DNA of 64,000 nt from Flavisphingomonas formosensis (GCF_009755815.1 NZ_WRPK01000005.1:1-64000); one strand, 5' to 3'; shown: positions 26,639-35,439, counted from the stretch's first letter. Numbers and translations are program-made. Notes: generated by a model from the sequence alone, not told the origin.

Positions 26639-27127
26639 CTAGCGCACGGGAATCGGGTATCCTTTGAACGACTTGACTTCCTTGAGGACGAATGACGTCC
26701 TCACTTCACGGACGTGGGGCATGCGGGCGATAGTCCGACGGGAAAACCGCGAAAATTCCTCAATGTCGTCGGCGACCACGCGGAGCTGATAATCCGCCGG
26801 CCCAGAAACCACGAGGCATTCCACGATCCGCTCCTCGCGTTGAACGGCCTCTTCGAATTCCAGGGCATGTTCATCCCTGTGACTATCGACCTGCACGATC
26901 ACCACAGCATTGACGGAATAGCCGAGCTTGGATGGTTGCACCGAAGCGCGGTAGGCGTCGATGATGCCGGCTTCCTCGAGCCTGCGCACAGCTCGCCAGC
27001 AAGGAGTCGTCGACATATGGACCTTCTCGGCGAGCGCGGCTGTCGTCTGTCGGCAATCTTCTTGGAGATGAGTGAGGATCGCACGCTCTTGCCGAGTTAA
27101 CTCCCCATTTTGCTCTTTTCGTTCCAC
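26639..27127 (-). CDS. Lrp/AsnC-family transcriptional regulator
   Basis: Feast/famine regulator: an N-terminal winged HTH (TRQERAILTHLQEDCRQTTAALAEKV followed by CWRAVRRLEEAGII) and a C-terminal RAM ligand-binding domain (SGPADYQLRVVADDIEEF), about 162 residues. I chose GTG at 27127 because GGAG lies seven bases before it; TTG at 27139 is possible. In pseudomonads the Lrp-type KynR controls kynurenine genes, so a similar role for this protein over the nearby kynurenine cluster is plausible. Direct evidence is lacking; it is convergent with the MFS gene. Confidence 0.88.
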   Translation of the reverse strand: MERKEQNGELTRQERAILTHLQEDCRQTTAALAEKVHMSTTPCWRAVRRLEEAGIIDAYRASVQPSKLGYSVNAVVIVQVDSHRDEHALEFEEAVQREERIVECLVVSGPADYQLRVVADDIEEFSRFSRRTIARMPHVREVRTSFVLKEVKSFKGYPIPVR

Positions 27128-27298
27128 TGGCCACTCCAAATGACGTTCGAAGCGTACGGAATATCCTTCCTATTGAGCATGCGCAATCGGTATAAAACAA
27201 CATATGATTCTGATATCGCCGATATAATCAGCCACTTTGTCGATACCGAATGGATGGCGGCACCCAAAAGCGGCTACCTTCTCGGCGTGCCTTGGTAG

Positions 27299-27785
27299 AG
27301 CATCGCTAACAAGACGATGGCCTTCGGCGCCTATCCGCTCGGGTCACTCGCAGATGCTCGCGAGAAGCGCGACGAGGCCTATTCCATTCTGTGCGAAGGG
27401 CACGATCCGAATGTCGCAAAACGGCTGAAGATCGAGGCGAATCTGGAAGCCGGACGCCAGGCGTTTGAGCACGTGGCTCGCGAATGGTACGGAAACGCCA
27501 AGGCGCAATGGGCGACGATCCATGCGAGCGACGTGATCCGCGGCCTCGAGCGCGATGTCTTTCCGACGATCGGCTCCTTGCCGATCGCGCAGCTTACCCC
27601 GCCCTTGATCCTGGGCGTTCTGCGAGAGATCGAGACGCGGGGTGCCATCGAGACCGCCAAACGCGTTCGGCAGCGCATTTCAGCCGTATTCGTCTATGCC
27701 GTCGCCCAGGGGATCGCGGAAAGCGACCCTGCCGAAAAGCTGGGCGCGGTGCGTTTCGCGACCTCGAGTTCGGCCGCCAACGACC
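27299..27785 (+). pseudogene. tyrosine-recombinase integrase (P4 type), truncated at both ends
   Basis: TMAFGAYPLGSLADAREKRDEA is the end of the DUF4102 N-terminal domain. It is followed by the SAM-like core (AFEHVAREWYGNAKAQW, RGLERDVFPTIGSLPIAQLTPP, RQRISAVFVYAVAQGIAESDPA). The N-terminal start is missing behind a TAG at 27296. The whole catalytic domain with the R-H-R-Y residues is missing too, because sequence identity changes at about 27785 to a resistance-gene tail in another frame. It cannot be active. It marks a former genomic island; no tRNA target was found beside it. Confidence 0.8.
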
Positions 27786-28046
27786 TGGGGCGCCGAACTT
27801 GCCAGAGGGGATGGACGCGGTCGCATCTACATCGTCGAGCCGACCGGACCGTTCGACGACGATCCGAACCTCACCGATCAGCGGTTTCACGGCAACAAGA
27901 CCGCGTCCTACCGATCAGTCGATCCGCTGCGGATCACGGGCGAGGTCGATAGCTGGGTCGGCCATCCTCCCCAGCAAGTTCGGGTGATGAAGGAAAGCCT
28001 CGCCCGAATGGCGCGGGACGGCACAAGTTCCATCATCGAGGACTGA
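27786..28046 (+). pseudogene. arr: rifampin ADP-ribosyltransferase, C-terminal fragment
   Basis: The frame WGAELARGDGRGRIYIVEP, then GPFDDDPNLTDQRF, PLRITGEVDSWVGH and a final IED is the C-terminal two thirds of Arr. Arr inactivates rifamycins by ADP-ribosylating them with NAD. The N-terminal part is replaced by the integrase fragment in a different frame, and no start codon is available. It is therefore almost surely non-functional. The junction is a clean break within a few bases of 27785. Confidence 0.75.
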
Positions 28047-28153
28047 CCGCCGGACCCAGCCGCACGGGCAATCTTGGCGCCGATGAGCGAGCGAGTTGGA
28101 ATGTGAACCGTTCGCACGATCGTGAGCAGAATTCGAACCATCCAGGAGGTCGC

Positions 28154-28753
28154 ATGCGCCGTCTCGTTCTCCAGATGCAAATGTCCGCTGATGGCTTCGT
28201 CGGATCGCTCGATGGGTCGCCTTGGCAGCTCTGGGACTGGGGCGAGAACAACGGCTGGGACGAGGAGTTGAGGGCCAGCTTCAATGCTCACTTCGAGCGC
28301 CTGGACGCGATCCTCCTGAACCGCAAGACGCTGGAGGAGGGCTATCTCGACCACTGGGAGAAGGCGGCGTCGCGCTATCCCGTCGAGCCGTTCTATGCGT
28401 TCGCAAGGCGCATAACCGATGCTGACAAGTTCGTGTCGAGCGACAGGCTGCAGCACGTGACGTGGCCCCGCACCACCGTGGTGAGCGGCGAACTCGAGCG
28501 GGAAGTTTGCGCTCTCAAGTCGCGACCAGGTTAAGACATCGGCGTGTTCGGCGGCGCCGGGTTCGCCTCGGCGCTCATTGCAGCGGGGCTCGTCGACGAG
28601 ATCCAGCTTTACGTCAACCCCGCGGTGCTCGGCGACGGCGTCGGCATCTTCGAGATCTCGGGGTTCCAGCCGTTGAGGCTGATCGAGGTGGCATCTTTCC
28701 GATGCGGCATGATCGTCAGCCGGTATCGGCCAGCGTGCTGGGCTGGACGGTAG
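28154..28753 (+). pseudogene. dihydrofolate-reductase-family (RibD C-terminal domain-like) protein with in-frame stop
   Basis: AGGAGG precedes the ATG, and MRRLVLQMQMSADGFVGSLDG begins a typical RibD_C/DHFR-like NADPH-dependent reductase. At codon 127 (28532) a TAA interrupts ALKSRPG and DIGVFGGAGFASALI, which together form the normal family core. The same frame then continues to a natural stop at 28753. One nonsense change thus splits an otherwise complete gene of about 200 residues. Confidence 0.75.
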
Positions 28754-28791
28754 CAGATCCACGTCTCAACTTAGCACCGCAGGAGCTTTCC

Positions 28792-29757
28792 ATGAATCGC
28801 AGAGATTTCAGCCATGCCGCGATCGCTCTGATGGGAGGGCTACTGCTCCCCCGCCGGGCATCAAGCCTCGGCAAGCCCGAGGGCGGCACAGCGCTGGATG
28901 CCGCCGCGTATCACCGCCTGAGACGCCATGCGCATACTTGGTTTGGCCGGATCGCCTATATCGATCATGGTCGCGGGCCGGCGGCGCTCTTCATCCACGG
29001 GTTTCCGCTTAGCGGCTTCCAGTGGCGTCATGCGCTGGGGCGTCTCGGAGACCGGCGGCGATGCCTCGCCCCCGACCTTATGGGCCTGGGCTATACTGAG
29101 GTCTCGGACGATCAGGATCTCACACCCGGCGCGCAGGCCAGGATGCTCGCGAGCCTGCTCGATCGCCTCTCGATCTCGGAAGTCGACCTGGTCGCCAATG
29201 ACAGCGGCGGCACGATCGCGCAAATCATGATGGCGCTCTACCCGCACCGGATCCGATCGGTGATCCTGACTGACCGCGATGTCAATGAGAACAGTCCGCC
29301 GGCTCAGATGCGCAATTCGATCCAGCAGGGACGGAACGGCACATACGACAAGAAGATCGAGCGGCACCTGGATGATCGTGACTATGCCAGGTCAGCGAAC
29401 GGCATCGGCGGGAATGCCTATTCGGACCCGGCGAGCTTCTCCGACGAAGCCATCGAATACAGCTTGAGACCGCTGGTCGCGTCGCAAAGGCGGCACGACC
29501 AGCTCAACCGCTATCTTGCCGCCTTCGAGCCCAACCCGCTCGTCGCCCTTCGAGGAGCGCTCGGCCGCTTCGAGGCTCCCTCAAAAATGCTGTGGGGCAC
29601 CAGCGACCCGCTATTCCCGGTCTCCTAGGCAAGTTGGCTCGACCGTATGCTGCCTGGATCGCGTGGCGTGCGGCTTGTGGAAGGCGGTCGCCTGTTCTGG
29701 CTCGACGAGCGCCCCGACGTCCTCGCCATGGAAGCGCGCGATCTCTGGCGCATTTGA
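28792..29757 (+). pseudogene. alpha/beta hydrolase with signal sequence, interrupted by an in-frame stop
   Basis: AGGAG precedes the ATG. NRRDFSHAAIALMGGLLLP resembles a twin-arginine signal. The hydrolase has FIHGFPLSGFQWR and VANDSGGTIAQIM, with Asp at the nucleophile position as in epoxide hydrolases and haloalkane dehalogenases. A TAG at 29626 follows GTSDPLFPVS, yet the same frame continues as ASWLDRMLPGSRGVRLVEGG to a TGA at 29757, which is the expected C-terminus. TAG at a likely Trp codon (TGG to TAG) explains it. The lost end would include the catalytic His region. Confidence 0.75.
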
Positions 29758-29792
29758 GGAGTTTCCGCTTCGAGGCGTCTACCCCGCGTTTG

Positions 29793-29812
29793 CGATGTGT
29801 AAAAACACATCG
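29793..29812. promoter_or_regulatory. palindrome upstream of hipB, candidate operator
   Basis: CGATGTGT, AAAA, ACACATCG: perfect eight-base arms about 55 bases before the hipB start. HipB-type antitoxins autoregulate through palindromic operators, so this is a good candidate site. Confidence 0.5.
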
Positions 29813-29867
29813 TTCTGCTCATCTGATATATGATAGCTCTTCGTATCTTGCGTAGAGCGGATTGGTG

Positions 29868-30539
29868 ATGTACATTTCTGTATCAGAATTGTCTGGTGAT
29901 ATGGAAAACCACATCGTGATTCCCATCCTTGAGGAGTTCGGGCAGAAGTTGCTCGATGCGCGCGTGCGCAAGGGCCTCAGCCAAAGGAGCCTTGCCGAAC
30001 GCACCGGGGTGCCTCAGGCGCATATATCGAAGATCGAGCAAGGCCGCGTCGACATTCGCCTGTCGAGCCTGGTCGAGCTTGCGCGTGCCGTCGATCTCGA
30101 TGTCCAGTTGCTGCCCCGCCAAGCGCTTGCTGCTGTCGAGGGTGCGGTTCGCGCCATCGAGAGCGAAGCCGACGCCAGCACCGAAAGTCGTGCACTAGCG
30201 ACACTCGCGCAGCAGGAGCGAACGCTCGAGCATATTCGCGCCTTGTATCCCGACCTTGCCGCCGCGCAGAAGCTGCTACCGACGATCAGGGAGCTGAAGC
30301 TACTTCCCTATGACGCAGAGACGCTGAAAGCGTTGCAACGCGCCATCGCGCCTGCAGAGCAAGCAAGACTGAAACTTGCCGCGGACGGCATCGACAGAGA
30401 GAAGCTGGCTGAACTGCTCGACCGGGCGAACCGGAGCCTGCGGACCTTGCGCAACGCGCAGGTCCACCGGCCGCCGCTTGGCGCGACGCGGTCCGCGCGC
30501 CCCGCCTATCGTCTCGATGACGAGGACGATAATGACTGA
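29868..30539 (+). CDS. hipB: HipB-like antitoxin, XRE-family HTH regulator
   Basis: DNA-binding antitoxin of a HipBA module. The HTH spans FGQKLLDARVRKGLSQRSLA and VPQAHISKIEQGRVDIRLSS. A long helical C-terminal extension of about 120 residues follows, which makes it larger than E. coli HipB (88 residues). It should bind its operator and neutralise the HipA kinase. Alternative starts are TTG 29862, GTG 29865 and ATG 29901. Its 3-prime end overlaps hipA by eight bases, indicating coupled translation. Confidence 0.8.
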   Translation: MYISVSELSGDMENHIVIPILEEFGQKLLDARVRKGLSQRSLAERTGVPQAHISKIEQGRVDIRLSSLVELARAVDLDVQLLPRQALAAVEGAVRAIESEADASTESRALATLAQQERTLEHIRALYPDLAAAQKLLPTIRELKLLPYDAETLKALQRAIAPAEQARLKLAADGIDREKLAELLDRANRSLRTLRNAQVHRPPLGATRSARPAYRLDDEDDND

Positions 30540-31740
30540 AACGCGCGCCCTCGACATCCATCTTGGCACTCGCAAGGTAGGTACGATCGTCGCGCTCGAC
30601 GGCGAGCGGACCATCTTCAGCTTCGCCGAGGATTATGTTGGTGACGCGGAGCGGCCGACACTAAGCTTGGGCTATCGCGACGCCTATGGTGCGCTGATCA
30701 ACGAGCCGCGCGCACACCGAGTCCGGCTGGAGCCGTTCTTCTCGAACCTGCTGCCGGAAGGCGCACTCAAGGAATATCTCGCACGCCGCGCTGGCGTAAA
30801 GGCGGTACGCGAGTTCCAGCTTCTCGCTGCGCTGGGCGGCGACCTGCCGGGGGCGGTCCGCGCGGTTCCGACCGAAGCGGCGCCTGAGAATATTGCCCAG
30901 GTGTCCGAAGTCGCGGCGGCGATCCCCGAGCGCTTCCGCTTCTCGCTCGCCGGCGTGCAGCTCAAATTTTCCGCGCTCAAGAACCAGGGCAAGAAAGGTG
31001 GCCTGACCATCGCCGTCAGCGGCGACGGCTGCGAATGGATCGTCAAACTGCCCTCGACCAATTTCGCCAACGTTCCGGAGAACGAATATTCGATCATGAC
31101 GCTCGCGCGGCTGGTCGGCATCGACGTCCCCGAGATCGAGCTCCTCTCTCTCGCCGCGGTAGAGGGCTTACCCGAGGGCATTGAGCAGCTGGGCGACAGC
31201 GCGTTCGCCATCCGCCGCTTCGATCGCTCGCCCGAAGGGCGGATCCATATCGAGGATTTCGCCCAGGTGTTCGGCGTCTATCCGGACGACAAATATGAGA
31301 AAGCCAGCTACCGTAACATCCTTGCGGTGCTCGCCGACGCGACCGATGACCAGAGCATCGACCAGTTCACTCGCCGGCTGACGTTCAGCGTGCTGGTCGG
31401 AAATGGTGACATGCACCTCAAGAACTGGTCGCTCATCTATCCCGACGGCAAACGCCCGATCCTGTCACCGGCCTATGACCTCCTGTCGACGGTTCCCTAT
31501 CTTCCCGGCGAACAATCCGCGCTCAAATTCCGCCGGTCGAAGGAATGGAGCGACTTCAACGAGGACACGCTCGTCCGTCTCGCGGACAAGGCGCGGATCG
31601 CCGCAACGCCGGTACTCAAGGCGGCACGGGAGACGGTCGAGCGGTTCGACACCGAATGGGCGGCGCAGAAGGCGAACCTGCCGCTGCCTGCCAGGCTGAT
31701 CGATGCCATCGAGAAGCATCGTGGAGGCTTGGCCCTTTGA
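30532..31740 (+). CDS. hipA: HipA-type serine/threonine kinase toxin
   Basis: HipA-fold kinase, 402 residues. The N-terminal couple_hipA domain contains SFAEDYVGDAERPTLSLG and FFSNLLPEGALKEYLARRAG. The kinase part holds FRFSLAGVQLKFSA, catalytic VGNGDMHLKNWSL and the metal-binding SPAYDLLST. HipA toxins phosphorylate aminoacyl-tRNA synthetases and induce growth arrest and persistence. The gene starts inside the end of hipB. It looks intact, in contrast to the decayed genes on both sides. Confidence 0.9.
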   Translation: MTETRALDIHLGTRKVGTIVALDGERTIFSFAEDYVGDAERPTLSLGYRDAYGALINEPRAHRVRLEPFFSNLLPEGALKEYLARRAGVKAVREFQLLAALGGDLPGAVRAVPTEAAPENIAQVSEVAAAIPERFRFSLAGVQLKFSALKNQGKKGGLTIAVSGDGCEWIVKLPSTNFANVPENEYSIMTLARLVGIDVPEIELLSLAAVEGLPEGIEQLGDSAFAIRRFDRSPEGRIHIEDFAQVFGVYPDDKYEKASYRNILAVLADATDDQSIDQFTRRLTFSVLVGNGDMHLKNWSLIYPDGKRPILSPAYDLLSTVPYLPGEQSALKFRRSKEWSDFNEDTLVRLADKARIAATPVLKAARETVERFDTEWAAQKANLPLPARLIDAIEKHRGGLAL

Positions 31741-31960
31741 TTGGAGCACCCGGCCCTCCGAAACGTGTCGGAGAAGCGCGGGCAAGTCGTTTTCAACATT
31801 GTGCCGGGTGATGCCGATACGCAGCGCCGTTGGGGTGAACAGGCCAGCGCAGGACTCCTGCAGGATTTTGGCATTTTTGTCGCTCTAAGTGGCGGGATGC
31901 GCGGACGGTGGGCGGCAGGGTATGTGCGCGCTGAAGACGATAAGTGAGCGGCTACCCAGG

Positions 31961-32085
31961 ATGATTTCGCGTGAAGAATGGTACGGCCTTGTCTGGGCCG
32001 AGCCGATGACAAAGCTCGCGGAGCGCTTCGGAGCTTCCGGGAGCTACCTCGCGCGCGTCTGTGAAACACTGAACGTCCCTCGTCA
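31961..32085 (+). pseudogene. 5-prime fragment of a small HTH protein
   Basis: ISREEWYGLVWAEPMTKLAE, then RFGASGSYLARVCETLNVP, is the N-terminal HTH of a protein family found in sphingomonads. After LNVP the match ends and cytochrome c peroxidase sequence begins in another frame. The open frame to 32314 beyond this point is not homologous. The true start could also be ATG 31922. Confidence 0.5.
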
Positions 32086-32564
32086 CGCCCAACGCTCCCT
32101 TCGAAAAATATCTGCGCGGCGACAATCACGCGATCGACGCCCAGCAGAAGGCCGGTCTGCGGCTGTTCATCGAGAAAGGCTGCTCGAGCTGCCACAACGG
32201 CGTCAATGTGGGTGGCGGCATGTATGCCAAGTTCGGCGTCCAGTCTCCGCCGGGAGACAAGATTCTGCCGCCTGCCGACTTGGGTCGCTTCGCCGTCACC
32301 AAGGACGAGGCTGATCGCTATTCGTTCAGGGTACCGGCGTTGCGAAATGTCGCCTTGACGGCGCCCTACTTCCATAGCGGTCAGGTGTGGGACCTCAACG
32401 AAGCGATTTCCGTCATGGGCAAGGCGCAACTCGGCGTCGATCTCACGGCAGACGAGACCGCCAAGATCGCGGCATTTCTCACGGCGCTTACCGGCGATAC
32501 TCCGCGGGTCACCTTACCCGCGCTTCCGCCGAGCAATGCCAAGACTACACGGCCGCAATATTGA
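32082..32564 (+). pseudogene. di-heme cytochrome c peroxidase, C-terminal fragment
   Basis: From TPNAPFEKYLRGDNHAID, the frame encodes the C-terminal heme domain of a MauG/CcpA-type peroxidase, with heme motif CSSCH in LFIEKGCSSCHNGVN and the distal segment RVPALRNVALTAPYFHSG. The N-terminal heme domain, signal peptide and start are gone. The left edge is a direct join to the HTH fragment at about 32082. The intact protein would reduce hydrogen peroxide in the periplasm. Confidence 0.75.
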
Positions 32565-32663
32565 AGGGTCGATGTCGGTGGCGGTAGGTGCCGGCGCTGC
32601 TCTGCCGAGTGGATCGGTAATCTACCTAATGCCTCATCGTACGAATAGTGCGACGTAACCAAC

Positions 32664-33365
32664 ATGTCTCGTCTGCATCTTCATGCCGAACACCACACCG
32701 TCGAGCGAATCGGCTGGCTGCGCGCCGCGGTGCTCGGCGCCAATGACGGCATCGTCTCGACCGGCAGCCTGATCGTCGGCATCGCGGCATCTTCGGCCGG
32801 CAAGGCGGAGATTTTGCTTGCCGGTATCGCCGCCCTTGTCGCGGGCGCAATGTCGATGGCCGCGGGCGAATATGTATCGGTGAGTTCCCAGGCCGATAGC
32901 GAACAGGCGAACCTCGCCAGGGAAAGCGGCGAACTTCGCAATCAGCCCGAATTCGAGCGTGAGGAACTGTCAGGCATCTATGTCGCCCGCGGTCTCACTC
33001 CCGATCTCGCTCATCAAGTCGCTGACCAGTTGATGGCAAAAGACGCGATCAGCACGCACGCCCGTGACGAGCTCGGCATCTCGGACCTGTCGACCGCTCG
33101 GCCGCTCCAGGCGGCATTTACTTCGGCCGCGACCTTCAGCGTCGGCGCTGCCGCGCCGTTGCTGGTGGTCGCGCTTGCGCAGGCCAACTCGCTTATTCCA
33201 CTGGTGATCGGCGTCTCGCTCCTCTGCCTCGCTCTTCTTGGCGCGCTCGGTGCCAAGGCGGGTGATGCGGCGCCGTTCCGCTCGGTCATGCGCGTAACCT
33301 TCTGGGGAGCGCTGGCGATGGCGTTGACGGCGGGGATCGGCAAGCTCGTCGGGACTGCAGTGTAG
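32664..33365 (+). CDS. VIT1/CCC1-family iron/manganese transporter
   Basis: Membrane protein of 233 residues with about five spans. RAAVLGANDGIVSTGSLIVG and GAMSMAAGEYVSVSSQADSE are the conserved family segments, with Glu/Asp residues that bind Fe2+ or Mn2+. A hydrophilic cytoplasmic segment around residues 90-140 is the metal-binding domain. It exports or sequesters divalent metal. It stands alone after the peroxidase remnant. Confidence 0.9.
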   Translation: MSRLHLHAEHHTVERIGWLRAAVLGANDGIVSTGSLIVGIAASSAGKAEILLAGIAALVAGAMSMAAGEYVSVSSQADSEQANLARESGELRNQPEFEREELSGIYVARGLTPDLAHQVADQLMAKDAISTHARDELGISDLSTARPLQAAFTSAATFSVGAAAPLLVVALAQANSLIPLVIGVSLLCLALLGALGAKAGDAAPFRSVMRVTFWGALAMALTAGIGKLVGTAV

Positions 33366-33499
33366 CGCCGGCAATGGCGAGGCGGGCCACCCTTTGCCGA
33401 CATGCGCAGGCGCTTATGCGGACGCGGATAAGCAATGGGCGCATAGCGGGAACCGTTACCAACGGCCAAATGGAAAATGTCACAAGAAGGATATTCGCC

Positions 33500-33739
33500 A
33501 TGCGCTGGAAATGGATAATCACGGCCTGCCTTCTAGCTGCACCGGCGCTTCAAGGCGCCACGGCGGCCCAGCGCCCAAATGGGGCGCGGTCTGCGCGCTC
33601 CGAGGGGACCAGGGCCGAAGGGAGATCGGTCGCCGAAGCCGCAGGACATTGGGACGAGCGAGGTCGAGGCCGATCAGCTTCGGAGCGCCGAGACTCGCCT
33701 GCGGATCGGGAGCATGACCATGACCGCGAACACGACTGA
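33500..33739 (+). CDS. small putative secreted protein
   Basis: An ATG opens MRWKWIITACLLAAPALQG, a convincing signal peptide. It is followed by about 55 low-complexity Arg/Ser/Glu/His-rich residues without known family. The tail overlaps the start of the cytochrome b561 gene by 26 bases. The mature part may be out of frame after an indel, so a broken gene is possible. Confidence 0.35.
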   Translation: MRWKWIITACLLAAPALQGATAAQRPNGARSARSEGTRAEGRSVAEAAGHWDERGRGRSASERRDSPADREHDHDREHD

Positions 33740-34379
33740 GGCGTCGCTGCCCATGTGGCGCTGGGATCCGCTGGTGCGCATCACCCATTGGGGAATAGTA
33801 GTAGCCGTCATCGTGAACGCGCTGGTCGTCGAGGAAGGCTCGGCGTTCCACATCTGGGTCGGCTACGGCCTCGCAGCACTGCTCGCGCTGCGGCTCCTGT
33901 GGGGACTGATCGGGCCTCCCGAGGCGCGCTTTTCAGCGTTCCCGCCGAACCCGTCGCGCGCCATTGCGCATGTCCGCGAGATCGCGTCCGGGACACACAC
34001 GACACATGCTTCTCACAACCCGCTCGGCGCGCTGATGGTCTACGCGATCTGGAGCTGTCTGACGGCCATCATCGCGACCGGCATCGCCATGGCACCTCCA
34101 TCGGCCGCGCCATGGACCAATCTCGAGGGCAAGGAGCATGCGGAGACCGGTGTTCAGGCCGCCGCACCCGTCGCGGCCGAAAGGGAAGAAGGCGGCGAAA
34201 CCGAAGAAAGGGGCGAGCGCGACGAAAGCCCGCTAACCGAGATTCACGAGATCGCGGTGAATCTGCTCTATCTGCTCATCGCGCTGCACCTTGCGGGCGT
34301 CATCTTCGAAGCGCGCCGCAGCGGCCGGCAGATCCTCACCGCCATGCTGCCCTGGCCCACAGGGGCGAAACGCGCATGA
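33714..34379 (+). CDS. cytochrome b561-type di-heme membrane protein
   Basis: Integral membrane cytochrome b of about 221 residues. The start WRWDPLVRITHWGIVVAVIV has the first heme-ligand His. GYGLAALLALRLLWGLIGP, HNPLGALMVYAIW and the last helix IAVNLLYLLIALHLAGVIFE supply further spans and His ligands. A charged loop (AAEREEGGETEERGERDES) lies between helices 3 and 4. It transfers electrons to or from a periplasmic partner. GGGAG lies before the ATG at 33714. Its stop overlaps the LuxR-like gene (ATGA). Confidence 0.82.
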   Translation: MTMTANTTEASLPMWRWDPLVRITHWGIVVAVIVNALVVEEGSAFHIWVGYGLAALLALRLLWGLIGPPEARFSAFPPNPSRAIAHVREIASGTHTTHASHNPLGALMVYAIWSCLTAIIATGIAMAPPSAAPWTNLEGKEHAETGVQAAAPVAAEREEGGETEERGERDESPLTEIHEIAVNLLYLLIALHLAGVIFEARRSGRQILTAMLPWPTGAKRA

Positions 34380-34903
34380 GAGTGCACGCCTTCCGTAGTA
34401 AGAGCGGCGACGGTCAAACCTGGACCGTCGCCGCAATCGTGGCGCTGCAATCCCTTTCAGCTGCATTCTTCGTGGCCGACGCGTTCGCGGACCTCCAGCG
34501 AGATGGAATTTCTGCGCATATCGCCGTCGAAGGACCGATTGCCGTCTCCCTATTTGCCGGCATCGCGTTCGGCGCCCGGCGGCTCCGGACGATGCTCGCG
34601 GATGCGCGGCGACGCGACTCCGCGCTGGCGGCGGCGTCGGGCGCGCTCGGCGAAGTGGTCCAAGCGCAGTTCGCCGAATGGAGACTGACCGCGGCCGAAG
34701 CCGACGTCGCGCTCTTCGCACTCAAGGGCTGTGATGTCGCGCAGATTGCGCGGCTGCGGAGCACCGCGACGGGAACGGTTCGCGCGCAACTGGCGCGCGC
34801 CTATGCCAAGGCGGGCGTCGGCTCGCGCGCCGCGCTGGTCAGTCTGTTCATCGAAGATCTCCTCAATGACGTACCAGTTCCCGCAGCCCGGCGCGCGGCT
34901 TGA
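34376..34903 (+). CDS. membrane-anchored LuxR-type HTH regulator
   Basis: 175 residues: two predicted membrane spans (IVALQSLSAAFFVADAFADL and AVEGPIAVSLFAGIAFGARR), a short coiled linker, then a C-terminal LuxR/GerE HTH (LTAAEADVALFALKGCDVAQ, then GTVRAQLARAYAKAGVGSRA). It probably senses a membrane or redox state and regulates its neighbours. It is translationally coupled to the cytochrome b561 gene. Confidence 0.75.
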   Translation: MRVHAFRSKSGDGQTWTVAAIVALQSLSAAFFVADAFADLQRDGISAHIAVEGPIAVSLFAGIAFGARRLRTMLADARRRDSALAAASGALGEVVQAQFAEWRLTAAEADVALFALKGCDVAQIARLRSTATGTVRAQLARAYAKAGVGSRAALVSLFIEDLLNDVPVPAARRAA

Positions 34904-35049
34904 CCAGCATCAAACAAAATAGTCCGGCGCGATGCCAGGATATATTAAGATGATAGACGCCGCGGGGAGAGGTCGTGATCGTGAGGCGGCTTGCTCGGCG
35001 ACCCTGAAACGCCGGCTCAGTGTGAACATTGATGGGGAAAGGCCGGTCG

Positions 35050-35436
35050 ATGACCTGCTACATCGCTACCGCACTCGATGTGAGCTTCGAGGCAGCCGTC
35101 GCTCGGGTCGAAGCCACGCTCAAGGACGAAGGCTTCGGCGTGCTGACCCGGATCGATGTGCGCGAGACGATGAAGGCGAAACTGGACAAGGATTTTCGCC
35201 CTTACGTCATCCTCGGCGCCTGCAATCCGACGTTCGCCTATGAGGCGCTGCCGCTCGAGGACAAGGTCGGCACGATGCTGCCGTGCAACGTCGTCGTCCA
35301 GCAACCTTTCCCGGGGAAGATCGAAGTCGCAGCCGTCGATCCCGTCGCCTCAATGCAGGCGATCGACAATCCGCGACTGAAGGAGGCGGCCCAGGCGGTG
35401 CGCGAGAAGCTCGCGCGCGTCATAGCAAGCCTCTAA
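35050..35436 (+). CDS. DUF302 domain protein
   Basis: 128-residue protein matching the DUF302 family: FEAAVARVEATLKDEGFGVL followed by YVILGACNPTFAYEAL and the conserved MLPCNVVVQQ. The function of the family is unknown; it often occurs near redox genes. I prefer ATG 35050 (AAAGG upstream) over TTG 35029. It precedes the next membrane-protein gene by three bases. Confidence 0.8.
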   Translation: MTCYIATALDVSFEAAVARVEATLKDEGFGVLTRIDVRETMKAKLDKDFRPYVILGACNPTFAYEALPLEDKVGTMLPCNVVVQQPFPGKIEVAAVDPVASMQAIDNPRLKEAAQAVREKLARVIASL

Positions 35437-35439
35437 ACG

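Noticed and set aside
27128-27300. tRNA attachment site for the integrase
   Set aside because: No tRNA-like cloverleaf or TTCGAATCC-type arm was seen near the integrase fragment.
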